Shown piece after piece: positions 55,087 through 63,529 of a DNA stretch of 64,000 nucleotides. The notes below the pieces were generated by a model. The model ran no database searches and was not told the DNA's origin. It saw only the letters and a list, made by a program, of their open reading frames with translations. The position numbers and the translations under genes are program-made. Source of the stretch: Pedobacter sp. BMA (lineage in GTDB: Bacteria; Bacteroidota; Bacteroidia; Sphingobacteriales; Sphingobacteriaceae). The DNA lies in NCBI RefSeq assembly GCF_001027745.1, contig NZ_LECU01000006.1, positions 682,001-746,000 of the forward strand, in the 5' to 3' direction. Numbering within the stretch: position 1 is the first letter of the stretch; every line of letters begins with the position of its first letter.

Positions 55087-55812
55087 ATGATTTTAAGCCG
55101 TTTGAAAAAGTCTTTCCTGCCCGTGACCTTCATTTTCGTTGCCAATTTCACGTTTGCGCAATCTAACTATTTCAAATATTCATATGGATTTGGCGGCGGA
55201 ATAAATAAATCCTACACCGACGTTTACGAAGGAAGTATAGGCTATACCACTTATGGTGTATTTGAATACAATTTAACCCCCTATGTTACGCTTGGACTGG
55301 ATGGACAATACGGAATGGTTCAGGGGGGAGACATTCATACCGATCCTTATAACAGGCAGTTTGTTACAAAATACACCAGCGTTACCTTAAATGCCAAGGT
55401 GATGATGGGCGAGTATGTGTATTACGATAAGAGTGAGTTTTTATACAATTTAAGAGGGTTATATTTTGGTTTGGGCGTGGGCTTCATTAACAATAAAGTT
55501 ACTGATGTAGTTCGGCAAAGGCCAAGTTTTTCTAATGATCCTGGCTATACCTTTCCTGGTAAAGATAAAAGTGTTAATCTGCATGTACCCATCAATGTTG
55601 GTTTCAATTATTTTATTACGGATGGCTATGGTTATCAGCGCTATATCATCAACATTAATGCCCAGGCAAACTACACTTTTGGAGAGGGACTGGATGGTTA
55701 TGATGACCCGAGCAATAAGTTCAAAAACTATTCTCCCGATATCTTCAATGCTTATACGATAGGGTTTAGGTACATGTTTGGTACAATTAAAGCCTACCGT
55801 AAAACCCTTTAA
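55087..55812 (+). CDS. Outer-membrane beta-barrel protein of unknown function
   Basis: 241 residues. Signal peptide (FVANFTFAQ). The mature part has alternating strands rich in Tyr and Gly (YSYGFGGGINKSYTDVYEG; GIGYTTYGVFEYNLTPYVTL-type repeats of hydrophobic and polar residues) and ends in IGFRYMFG before a short basic tail. It looks like an 8- to 10-strand barrel. It starts 60 bases after the divergent pepT start and is followed after 28 bases by the M14 peptidase. Confidence 0.8.
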   Translation: MILSRLKKSFLPVTFIFVANFTFAQSNYFKYSYGFGGGINKSYTDVYEGSIGYTTYGVFEYNLTPYVTLGLDGQYGMVQGGDIHTDPYNRQFVTKYTSVTLNAKVMMGEYVYYDKSEFLYNLRGLYFGLGVGFINNKVTDVVRQRPSFSNDPGYTFPGKDKSVNLHVPINVGFNYFITDGYGYQRYIININAQANYTFGEGLDGYDDPSNKFKNYSPDIFNAYTIGFRYMFGTIKAYRKTL

Positions 55813-55840
55813 TCGCAAACACAATCCTTATATTTACCGC

Positions 55841-57580
55841 ATGAGAAATTTTTTCATGCTGGGCCTGATTCTATTGACGCTTCACGCTTGGTCGCAAGAA
55901 ACGTCATTTGAAAAGAGTGGGAAAACAGAAACTGCTACTTATGATGCTGCAATAAGCTATTATCAACACCTGGCTAAATCTTATCCAAAAGCAAGACTAC
56001 TGAGCTATGGCGCAACAGATTTTGGGAAGCCATTGCACCTGTTGGTTCTATCGAACAGTCAGGTTTTCGATCCGGCCAGTCTCCGGAAAAGCAAGAAGAG
56101 CATTTTACTGATCAATAACGGGATTCATCCGGGAGAGCCTGAAGGCATAGATGCATCAATGATGCTGGCCAGGGATTTGTTAAAAGCCGACAAACTGCCA
56201 AAGGATGTGGTAATCTGTATCATCCCGCTTTATAATATCGACGGCAGTTTTAACCGAACCGCTACATCAAGGGCAAACCAGAATGGCCCGGTAGCATATG
56301 GGTTTAGGGGCAATAGTAAAAATTTAGACCTCAACAGGGATTTTATCAAAACAGATTCAAAGAATTCGGCTACATTTCAACACATTTTCAATACCTGGCA
56401 GCCGGAAATATTTGTAGATACGCATACCAGTAATGGTGCCGACTATCAATATGTGATGACGCTGATTCCGACGCAGAAAGATAAGTTAAACGCCATTCTG
56501 TCCGGATACCTTACCCAGACATTGGTTCCGGGTTTGTATGCCGCAATGGACAAGAAAGGCTATCCGATGATTCCTTACGTAAATTCGATTGGTGAAACTC
56601 CTGAAACAGGAATAACTGGTTTTATCGAGTCGCCAAGATATTCGACTGGCTACACCACCCTGCACAACACTATTGGATTTATGCCGGAAACGCATATGTT
56701 GAAATCTTACCAGTTGCGTGTGGATGCGACCTATAAGCTGTTACAGAGTTATATTAATATTGTTCAACGCGATTCCAGGTTGATCATCGCCAATAAGCAA
56801 AAAGCAGATGAGGATGTGGCGAAGCAAATGGCCTTTCCTTTAGACTGGAAACTGAACAAGTCGGAGGTTAATGATATCTCTTTTAAAGGGTACGAAGACG
56901 GACAAAAACCCAGTGCGGTAAGCGGAGCAGATCGTTTGTATTACGACCGGACAAAACCCTATACGAAAACCATTAAAGAATGGAATAAATTTGAACCGGG
57001 TATCATCATCCAAAAGCCTGTTGCCTACATTATTCCCAAGGCCTGGGATAAGGTAACAGATCTGTTGAGGCTTAACCATGTGAAAATGTTTGAGTTGAAA
57101 ACAGATTCGAAAATTCCGGTTGAAAGTTATTATATCAGTGATCTAAAAACCGGATCCAGACCTTATGAGGGGCATTATCTGCATTCGGGGGTAAAGCTGA
57201 GCCCTACCTTGCAAACGCTCCAATACTATGCGGGTGATATTGTGGTTTACGTTAACCAGTCTACAAACCGTTATATTGTTGAGACGCTGGAGCCCCAGGC
57301 AACAGATTCGTTTTTTAACTGGAACTTTTTCGATTCCATTCTGGATCAGAAAGAACATTATTCTGCTTATGTATTTGAAGATACAGCCGCTCAGTTACTC
57401 CAAAACAATCCCGGTTTAAAAACACGGTTAGAAGCAAAGAAATCCACAGATAAAGAATTTGCCGGAAACGCTGCTGCTCAACTTGATTTTGTCTATAAAA
57501 ATTCTGATTATTACGAAAAAACACACAACAGATATCCGGTTGCACGTTTGTTAACAGATGTGAAACTCGATTTAAAATAA
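55841..57580 (+). CDS. Secreted M14-family zinc carboxypeptidase
   Basis: 579 residues from the ATG at 55841, which gives a signal peptide (MLGLILLTLHAWSQ). An upstream in-frame ATG lies inside the preceding gene and would hide the leader. Zinc and catalytic residues: NNGIHPGEPEGID (HxxE, about 90-102), LNRDFIK (substrate Arg), DTHTSNGADYQ (third zinc His) and the catalytic Glu in FMPETHMLKSY (about 287-297). The long C-terminal part (about 330-579) is beta-rich. It cleaves C-terminal residues of peptides in the periplasm or outside. It sits between a barrel protein and the rhomboid gene (4-base gap). Confidence 0.9.
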   Translation: MRNFFMLGLILLTLHAWSQETSFEKSGKTETATYDAAISYYQHLAKSYPKARLLSYGATDFGKPLHLLVLSNSQVFDPASLRKSKKSILLINNGIHPGEPEGIDASMMLARDLLKADKLPKDVVICIIPLYNIDGSFNRTATSRANQNGPVAYGFRGNSKNLDLNRDFIKTDSKNSATFQHIFNTWQPEIFVDTHTSNGADYQYVMTLIPTQKDKLNAILSGYLTQTLVPGLYAAMDKKGYPMIPYVNSIGETPETGITGFIESPRYSTGYTTLHNTIGFMPETHMLKSYQLRVDATYKLLQSYINIVQRDSRLIIANKQKADEDVAKQMAFPLDWKLNKSEVNDISFKGYEDGQKPSAVSGADRLYYDRTKPYTKTIKEWNKFEPGIIIQKPVAYIIPKAWDKVTDLLRLNHVKMFELKTDSKIPVESYYISDLKTGSRPYEGHYLHSGVKLSPTLQTLQYYAGDIVVYVNQSTNRYIVETLEPQATDSFFNWNFFDSILDQKEHYSAYVFEDTAAQLLQNNPGLKTRLEAKKSTDKEFAGNAAAQLDFVYKNSDYYEKTHNRYPVARLLTDVKLDLK

Positions 57581-57584
57581 ACCC

Positions 57585-58199
57585 ATGGAATACTTCAATA
57601 TTGCTCCTGTAGCCTCACTGATTTTTGTTTTTACTATAGTAACCAGTTTGTACGCGTTTTACGATCAATCGCTTTATGGCAAGTTTATGCTGCATCCTTT
57701 CACGGTTTCGAGAGGCCGTAACGTATGGACAATCATTACCAGTGGGCTGATCCATAAAGACTGGATGCACCTTTTCTTCAACATGTTCACTTTTGTGGCT
57801 TTTGCCTTTACGCTGGAAAGGTTGCTGGGTAGCTGGCAATTCGGACTGTTATATTTTCTTTCTTTGATATTGAGTGATTTGCCTACGATTTTCAGACACA
57901 GGGAAAACTTTAATTATAATAGCCTCGGCGCATCGGGGGCCATCAGTGCGGTGCTTTTTAGCTTCATCTTATTTAGTCCGATGACTAAACTCTACATCAT
58001 GTTCATTCCGATAGGGATACCTGCTGTTGTTTTCGGCTTTCTTTATCTGATTTATTGTGCCTATGCCTCCCGCAACTCACGAGACGGTATCAATCATGAT
58101 GCTCACTTTTTTGGGGCATTAACAGGATTGATATTTACCATCATCTTTGTGCCTGGTATTTTGCAGAATTTTATTGCTGCCATAATGAACGGACGATAG
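57585..58199 (+). CDS. Rhomboid-family intramembrane serine protease
   Basis: 204 residues and six membrane helices. The catalytic Ser is in NSLGASGAISAVLFS (GxSG, about 115) and the catalytic His in HDAHFFGALTG (about 173). The HxxxN pattern LFFNMFTFVAFAF lies in the first half, after GLIHKDWMH. It cuts transmembrane segments of substrate proteins. It follows the M14 gene after 4 bases. Its stop abuts the stop of the convergent gene at 58200 with no base between. Confidence 0.94.
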   Translation: MEYFNIAPVASLIFVFTIVTSLYAFYDQSLYGKFMLHPFTVSRGRNVWTIITSGLIHKDWMHLFFNMFTFVAFAFTLERLLGSWQFGLLYFLSLILSDLPTIFRHRENFNYNSLGASGAISAVLFSFILFSPMTKLYIMFIPIGIPAVVFGFLYLIYCAYASRNSRDGINHDAHFFGALTGLIFTIIFVPGILQNFIAAIMNGR

Positions 58200-59183
58200 T
58201 TATCCTGCAGCAGGCAGGCAAGGGTTTTCGAAAAAGCTCATCGGGTTTTCGAGATCTTTAATGATCTCGAACTTAACATAGCCCCATGGTTTCCAGAAGT
58301 TTTCCAACACCTGAGCGTAAACTTTGTGTTGCCATACATCAAACAGCGGTTTGCTCATATTTCCTCTCAGCGGCATGGCCTCGATATAGGTAGTTCCTTC
58401 AACCGGCATAAAGGTATATTCAGGCAAACGGTTAAAGAGGTAGGCTGAATAGTAGAATCTGGCTGTAAGTTCCTCAAACTGTTCGGCGGTAAGCGCTTTT
58501 TCTGCAATCTCTTCAATGATCTGATGATGATAACGCTTATTGGTTCCATTGTCTTGCAGGCAGGCAACAATACCAAAATCTTTAAACTTTAGTGAAAAGG
58601 TCAGTGTATTGATTTCATCGCGGAAGCTAAAAGGGGTTTCTGTATTTTCCAGTTTTACTACTGTGATAGACCAGGGGGTAAATTCCTCAAATTCGATACT
58701 GGTATAGAGGCTTTGCAGCATGAAATTCAGATTGGCAAATTTCATCATCAGAGATTGCGACATGTTTAGTCCATCGGCAGTCATTTCATTCCGTAAGGCA
58801 GAATGCATTTCGATATACACAAAGCCATAGAGAAATTTACCGATCCAGTTGAAAAGATCACGCTCAGACAAAGCAGCAACCGCTGCATAACCTTTGGCAA
58901 AGGCATGCTCAATCTTTTCTTCCAGCGGGTTAATAAACTGCTCATTCACCTCGCTGTTCACAGGAATCACAAGTGTGTTATAGGAACGGATACTTTCATC
59001 CAAAAATTGAATTTGCTCTTCGCCGGTCAAACCAGATTGCTCCAGCAGCCATTTAGGAATCAGTGGTGCCTGTATGACAGGCGTATTGAAGGTGTTGCCA
59101 CTTAAGAAGCATTTTTTATATAAAAAATCAAACTTTTGGAAGGGATTGTATAAGCCGGTATTCATCGGTACAATATTAGCCAT
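58200..59183 (-). CDS. Conserved protein of unknown function (327 residues)
   Basis: No signal peptide or membrane helix, so cytoplasmic. The start MANIVPMNTGLYNPFQKFDF and the aromatic-rich C-terminus (FWKPWGYVKFEIIKDLEN) are distinctive, but I cannot name a family. It contains a long mostly helical middle (FAKGYAAVAALSERDLFNWI). It is a single-gene unit convergent with the rhomboid gene. Confidence 0.75.
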   Translation of the reverse strand: MANIVPMNTGLYNPFQKFDFLYKKCFLSGNTFNTPVIQAPLIPKWLLEQSGLTGEEQIQFLDESIRSYNTLVIPVNSEVNEQFINPLEEKIEHAFAKGYAAVAALSERDLFNWIGKFLYGFVYIEMHSALRNEMTADGLNMSQSLMMKFANLNFMLQSLYTSIEFEEFTPWSITVVKLENTETPFSFRDEINTLTFSLKFKDFGIVACLQDNGTNKRYHHQIIEEIAEKALTAEQFEELTARFYYSAYLFNRLPEYTFMPVEGTTYIEAMPLRGNMSKPLFDVWQHKVYAQVLENFWKPWGYVKFEIIKDLENPMSFFENPCLPAAG

Positions 59184-59269
59184 TATATTTTAAGGGCTGG
59201 TTAAGCATGATTTATTTTAACGCTGGGATTACCGAAGGAATTATTGTGGCGATAGCCTAAGCTATTTTG

Positions 59270-59304
59270 AATCCCTGCAGCGAGATCAAAACGCTGCGGG
59301 GATT
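59270..59304 (-). terminator. Terminator-like hairpin after the TPR-type lipoprotein gene
   Basis: Thirteen-pair stem AATCCCTGCAGCG / CGCTGCGGGGATT (59270-59282 with 59292-59304, one G-T) directly past the gene ending at 59321 on the minus strand. The T tract is modest. Confidence 0.65.
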
Positions 59305-59320
59305 TCTAGGCTGTCTGATT

Positions 59321-60457
59321 TTAATAATTGTTGTAGAAGTAGCCTATCTGGTCGACCAGCTGACTGTAAATAGGCTTTGTGAATTCCAGGAACAATACAT
59401 TTGGTGGCGGGGGCAGGGATTCTTTTCTTCTGGTGAGTACCAGCTGATTTTTATCTAAAGCACGGTCGTCGCCTTTGTAGCTGGCCCAGCTATCCCTCCA
59501 TACATAGGTTCCCGGAAACTTTTGCTGGCGGATAACTTTTTTGCTCTGCCAATCCATAATGGTCATATCCAATAATCCGGAGGAAGAGATATTTTTATCA
59601 AATATGCTCAGCGTTGCTTTCACGGTTCCATAAATGGGTTTACGCTCGCGTGTTTCGCCAATCACCACACTGTCGCGTTTGATTTTTTCAACCCTTTCTT
59701 TCACGTAGGTCTGGCCAACAACAAAATCGTCAAAATTCAGGCTCAGTACCTGGTCGGGAACAATTTTCTGATCGGTTGCCTGGTCTTCGGAATAGAAAAT
59801 CACAAACTTGTTTCTCGAATAGTTGCCTATAAAACCATCAATCTGCTGCTGGAAGTAATCGGCACTCAATTTATAAGGGCCCCTGTTTACCAGGATAGGT
59901 TGCACCACTACGCGCGTTACAGCCGCCCAATAGGCCTCATCCAATTTAGCTTTTACATCTTTATAATTGGGTTGCAGGTTTTGGACTTTTTCAAATTCGT
60001 AATAAGCTTTTTTAGCCGATGACCGTGTGTTTTCATTCAGGAAGCCTGTTCCCGAACTATATCTTGCCGCCGCAGCATTATACCTGCTATCCGCAACTTC
60101 TTTTATATATTTCGCCGGATTGGGTACAATGGTTAAGCACGCGGGGCAGGTATTGATATCATCGGCCAGCTGGTTGAGTTTTTGATAATCGTACATGATC
60201 TGCTCCCATCTGAATAAATCGTTTGATAATTTAGCTTCATCTATTTTGCGAAGGTGATCCTGAATGGCAAACTCATACGCTGTTTTTAAAACCTGCTGGG
60301 CTTCTGCATTTTTTGGTGAATTTTGTAAACGGCTTACGGCTTTGGCTACAGAAGCATCATAATCTCCTTTTTGCAAAGCATTTTTACCCGTGGTACACCC
60401 GGCTAAAATAATGTAGCATAAATAAAGAAAATACCGGAGTTTTGAAATCGTTTTCAT
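59321..60457 (-). CDS. Helical-repeat lipoprotein of unknown function
   Basis: 378 residues. The lipobox ILAGCTTGKN puts the lipidated Cys at about 21. The N-terminal half has TPR-like helices (ALQKGDYDASVAKAVSRLQN; AYYEFEKVQNLQPNYKDV). The C-terminal half is beta-rich and contains a C-x-x-C pair (NTCPACLTI, about 102-110). This layout suits a periplasmic scaffold on the inner face of the outer membrane. I do not recognise a named family. Confidence 0.8.
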   Translation of the reverse strand: MKTISKLRYFLYLCYIILAGCTTGKNALQKGDYDASVAKAVSRLQNSPKNAEAQQVLKTAYEFAIQDHLRKIDEAKLSNDLFRWEQIMYDYQKLNQLADDINTCPACLTIVPNPAKYIKEVADSRYNAAAARYSSGTGFLNENTRSSAKKAYYEFEKVQNLQPNYKDVKAKLDEAYWAAVTRVVVQPILVNRGPYKLSADYFQQQIDGFIGNYSRNKFVIFYSEDQATDQKIVPDQVLSLNFDDFVVGQTYVKERVEKIKRDSVVIGETRERKPIYGTVKATLSIFDKNISSSGLLDMTIMDWQSKKVIRQQKFPGTYVWRDSWASYKGDDRALDKNQLVLTRRKESLPPPPNVLFLEFTKPIYSQLVDQIGYFYNNY

Positions 60458-60524
60458 GGCTGAGCGAATTTATTCAAGGGATGAATATAGTGCAATTTAT
60501 TCATTCATTGATTGGTTTTAACTG

Positions 60525-60532
60525 TACTTTTG
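60525..60532 (+). promoter_or_regulatory. -7 box (TACTTTTG) that fixes the dipeptide epimerase start
   Basis: Perfect TAnnTTTG match. It lies downstream of an in-frame ATG at 60512 and 43 bases before the ATG at 60575, so only the second ATG can be used from this promoter. Confidence 0.5.
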
Positions 60533-60574
60533 CAAGGCTATCACCACCTTGATTTTATTATTAGACGATCAGAT

Positions 60575-61606
60575 ATGAAAATTAGTTGCAAGCCTTTTGA
60601 ATTGATTCTAAAACATCCTTTTTCTATTTCAAAGTTTACCAGAACGAGTACGCCTTTAATGCTGTTGAAAATTCAATATGAAGATGTAATTGGTTATGGG
60701 GAAGCATCTATGGTTCCATATATGGGCGAGAGCTACGAAAGCGCTGCAGCCTTTATAAGCAATGTGGATTTAAGCCCTTTTAAATATCCTTTCAATTTTG
60801 ATGAGATCATCAGTTATCTGGACACTGTTGCGCCAGGCCAGCCAGCTATAAAAGCCGCCATAGATATTGCGCTGAACGATATTAACGGAAAAATACAGCG
60901 CAAACCATGTTATGAAATTTATGGTGCTGACCTTGCAAAAATGCCCGTTACTTCCTATACCATCGGTATAGACACGGCTGAAGTGATCAGGGAAAAACTG
61001 AAGGATGCTGCAGACTTCAAAGTAATAAAGGTAAAGCTGGGTAGGGATAACGACCGTGAAATTATCCAAACCATCAGGAGCATGACCAATGTACCTTTAT
61101 ATGTTGATGCAAATCAAGGCTGGAGCGACCGCATTAAGGCGATAGACCTGATTTACTGGTTACATGATCAGGGGGTGGTTTTGATAGAGCAGCCTATGGA
61201 TAAAAATGATCTGGAGGGGAATGCCTGGCTTACACAACGCAGTCCGGTTCCCTTACTCGCAGATGAGGCCGTGCAGCGTTTGGGCGATATGGAGCGCTTG
61301 AAAGGTGCTTATCATGGGATTAACATTAAGCTGATGAAAAGCTGTGGGATGTATGAGGGCAATCAAATGATACTAAAAGCCCGCTCCTTTGGTATGAAAG
61401 TTTTAATTGGCTGTATGAGTGAAACGAGCTGCGCAACGCTGGCGGCTGCGGCGCTGGCGCCATTATGTAACTGGGCAGATCTGGACGGACCCTGGTTAAC
61501 CGTAAATAACCCTTTTGCCAATCCTGTTTTTGAGAATGGTAAGTATGTCCTGAATGACAGCCCCGGTTTAGGGCTCGAAGGTATTACTTCGGATCTTTTC
61601 CTTTAA
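60575..61606 (+). CDS. Dipeptide epimerase (L-Ala-D/L-Glu epimerase type, enolase superfamily)
   Basis: 343 residues from the ATG at 60575. Enolase-superfamily active site: KVIKVKLG (catalytic KxK, about 150), metal ligands in YVDANQGW (about 179), LIEQPMD (about 207) and LADEAV (about 232), and the second base in NIKLMKSCGM (about 256). The N-terminal capping domain ends near VTSYTIGID. It interconverts L-Ala-D-Glu and L-Ala-L-Glu from murein recycling, though other dipeptides are possible. Its last 23 bases overlap the convergent small membrane protein gene. Confidence 0.93.
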   Translation: MKISCKPFELILKHPFSISKFTRTSTPLMLLKIQYEDVIGYGEASMVPYMGESYESAAAFISNVDLSPFKYPFNFDEIISYLDTVAPGQPAIKAAIDIALNDINGKIQRKPCYEIYGADLAKMPVTSYTIGIDTAEVIREKLKDAADFKVIKVKLGRDNDREIIQTIRSMTNVPLYVDANQGWSDRIKAIDLIYWLHDQGVVLIEQPMDKNDLEGNAWLTQRSPVPLLADEAVQRLGDMERLKGAYHGINIKLMKSCGMYEGNQMILKARSFGMKVLIGCMSETSCATLAAAALAPLCNWADLDGPWLTVNNPFANPVFENGKYVLNDSPGLGLEGITSDLFL

Positions 61607-61781
61607 AAGATTTCCTGATGTCTTTGGTAAGCTGATATTTAAAATAAAATAAACAGCAGGCTACACCGATTAAAAAACCTCCGGGAAGGTATTTAGCATT
61701 GTTGTAGCACCAGACTACCCCTAGCACAGAAAGTATAATGGCGAGGTTATAAAAGATATTTAAAGCGAATTTTTTACCCAA
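61584..61781 (-). CDS. Small membrane protein of unknown function (65 residues)
   Basis: Two hydrophobic helices, NLAIILSVLGVVWCY and GGFLIGVACCLFYFKY, between basic ends (MGKKFALN and KDIRKSFKGKDPK). An inner-membrane two-pass protein is the clear reading. Its 3' end overlaps the convergent epimerase gene by 23 bases, supporting a real but compact arrangement. No named function. Confidence 0.75.
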   Translation of the reverse strand: MGKKFALNIFYNLAIILSVLGVVWCYNNAKYLPGGFLIGVACCLFYFKYQLTKDIRKSFKGKDPK

Positions 61782-61824
61782 AGTTTTTGAATTGAATGCG
61801 TGATGAAAGAATGATGGAGTGATT

Positions 61825-61880
61825 GAATTTTGAATGATTGGTCAGGTGAATGGATTACTGCATTCAATCATTCAAAATTC
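61825..61880. repeat. Inverted repeat (16-bp arms) between the small membrane protein and rhodanese genes
   Basis: GAATTTTGAATGATTG (61825-61840) and its exact complement CAATCATTCAAAATTC (61865-61880) enclose 24 bases. Related half-copies (CATTCAAAATT) follow directly. No T-run suits a normal terminator. It lies in a 112-base gap. Confidence 0.8.
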
Positions 61881-61893
61881 ACTCATTCAAAAT

Positions 61894-62211
61894 TTAATAA
61901 ACCGGCATGTTCGGATCAAAAGCTTCCTGCCACGCTAAAATCCCACCTTTTAAGTTATATAAATTGTCGTAGCCATACTGTGCTTCCAATTGCATCACAG
62001 CAGCAGCGCTCCTTTTACCACTACGGCACTGGATAATTACGGGTTTGTCTTTTGAAACTTTATCAGCCTCAATTAAAATTCCGCCCAATGGAATATTCTC
62101 TCCATCCAGGTTAGAAACTTCATATTCGAATGTCTCACGAACATCGATTAGTTGAAAATCTTCTTTATTGTCGATTTTCTCTTTTAGTTCTTGTACCGAT
62201 ATCTCTTTCAT
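61894..62211 (-). CDS. Single-domain rhodanese-like protein
   Basis: 105 residues. The active-site loop QCRSGKRSAAAVMQLEA holds the persulfide-forming Cys (about 63). The N-terminus (SVQELKEKIDNKEDFQLIDV) and RETFEYE-type CH2A motif are typical. No signal peptide. Such proteins carry sulfane sulfur in the cytoplasm. The partner is unknown. A -7 box is upstream at 62231-62238. Confidence 0.95.
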   Translation of the reverse strand: MKEISVQELKEKIDNKEDFQLIDVRETFEYEVSNLDGENIPLGGILIEADKVSKDKPVIIQCRSGKRSAAAVMQLEAQYGYDNLYNLKGGILAWQEAFDPNMPVY

Positions 62212-62230
62212 TTTGATTTTTGTGTTTATG

Positions 62231-62238
62231 CAAATATA
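62231..62238 (-). promoter_or_regulatory. -7 box (TATATTTG) of the rhodanese gene
   Basis: Reads TATATTTG on the minus strand, 19 bases before the start codon. No -33 at the expected distance. Confidence 0.45.
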
Positions 62239-62338
62239 GGAAAATCAAGTTTACGGAAATGATCAAAAAAAAGACATATAATTTTGCGCTAAACTGTAAC
62301 AACTTTAATGCTTAGGCGTTTAACTATAAATTCTTAAA

Positions 62339-63463
62339 ATGGACAAACTTAACCGTTTTTTCTGGTTTTGTTCTGGCGCACATATCCCTACACTGGAAAA
62401 GTATCCTACAGAGCAGAATAAATATACCGGCATTGGCGCTACTATCTTTTTTACAGGCTTATTTGCTGCCCTTTCTGGCGGCTATGCCATGTATTTCGTT
62501 TTCAAGGGCGACAATCTGGCTGTAATATTTGCAATTGTTTTCGGCTTTTTATGGGGTGCCGCCATATTTAATATGGACCGCTACATTGTATCGAGCATTA
62601 ATAAAAGTGCCAGTACCAATAAGCAGCTTTTACAGGCCACCCCACGTATTTTACTGGCGATTATGATTGGTATGGTGATCTCCAGGCCAATTGAGCTCAA
62701 GATTTTTGATAAGGAAATTAAGGAACGCCTGAAGGTGAGCTATCTGAACGGACAGCGGGCAAAAATTGACACTTTAAATAAGGCCTTTGAAAACAAATAC
62801 CAGGTTGAATTTGGTCGTTTAAACCAACAGAAAGCCACGCGCGACTCGCTGGAAAAAGGAATCAAGGCAGACAGACAAAAACTTAACTTTGAAATATTTG
62901 GTAATAAAACTACTGAAACGTCAGGTGTCATGGGCTACGGACCCTATGCCAAACGAAAGGAGGCAGAAATTAAGCAGCGCGAAACGGAGCTGGATTCATT
63001 AAAAGCCGGTATTGCCAAATCAGAGACCTTTGTCGACAAGCGCAAGGAATTTGATGACCTGTTTAACGAAAAGCTGTATACCAAAAAGCAACTCGACAGC
63101 CTGGCTGATGTGGCGGGATTTGCGGACCGCAACTGGGCACTGGGTCAGTTGAAGTTTAACGTAGATGGTTCAAGTGATAACAATACGGCTATTGCGGTTA
63201 CTTTTATCGGCCTGTTGTTTATTTTCTTTGAATGTTTACCTGTTTTCGTCAAGCTGATGAGTCCCCGCGGACCATACGATTTTGCCTTATCTGATGGGGA
63301 TGAGGTTTCGGTTTACTTATCTAAAAAAGATAAGGATTTTCATTTTGAGGTTGCCGATCAAATCCACGAGACGAGGGTAGACTCGGAGTCAACCAAGCAG
63401 AAAGAAATCATTAAAGGAAAGGCATATCGCGATCTGGAACGCTATAACCGGGGTGAAGAATAA
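62339..63463 (+). CDS. DUF4407 membrane protein with central coiled coil
   Basis: 374 residues. About three membrane helices at the N-terminus (YTGIGATIFFTGLFAALSGG; LAVIFAIVFGFLWGAAIFNM; ILLAIMIGMVISRPIEL). A charged coiled coil follows at about 130-250 (RLNQQKATRDSLEKG; KRKEAEIKQRETELD), then a further helix TAIAVTFIGLLFIFFECLPV and a hydrophilic tail. The motif FNMDRYIVSS is characteristic of DUF4407. Function unknown. The coiled coil would lie on one face of the inner membrane. Confidence 0.9.
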   Translation: MDKLNRFFWFCSGAHIPTLEKYPTEQNKYTGIGATIFFTGLFAALSGGYAMYFVFKGDNLAVIFAIVFGFLWGAAIFNMDRYIVSSINKSASTNKQLLQATPRILLAIMIGMVISRPIELKIFDKEIKERLKVSYLNGQRAKIDTLNKAFENKYQVEFGRLNQQKATRDSLEKGIKADRQKLNFEIFGNKTTETSGVMGYGPYAKRKEAEIKQRETELDSLKAGIAKSETFVDKRKEFDDLFNEKLYTKKQLDSLADVAGFADRNWALGQLKFNVDGSSDNNTAIAVTFIGLLFIFFECLPVFVKLMSPRGPYDFALSDGDEVSVYLSKKDKDFHFEVADQIHETRVDSESTKQKEIIKGKAYRDLERYNRGEE

Positions 63464-63529
63464 CCTTAAGACACTTCCGGAGTGCTGGATGATAGAAATG
63501 TATCCTGATTTATTTGTAATTTTAGTTCC

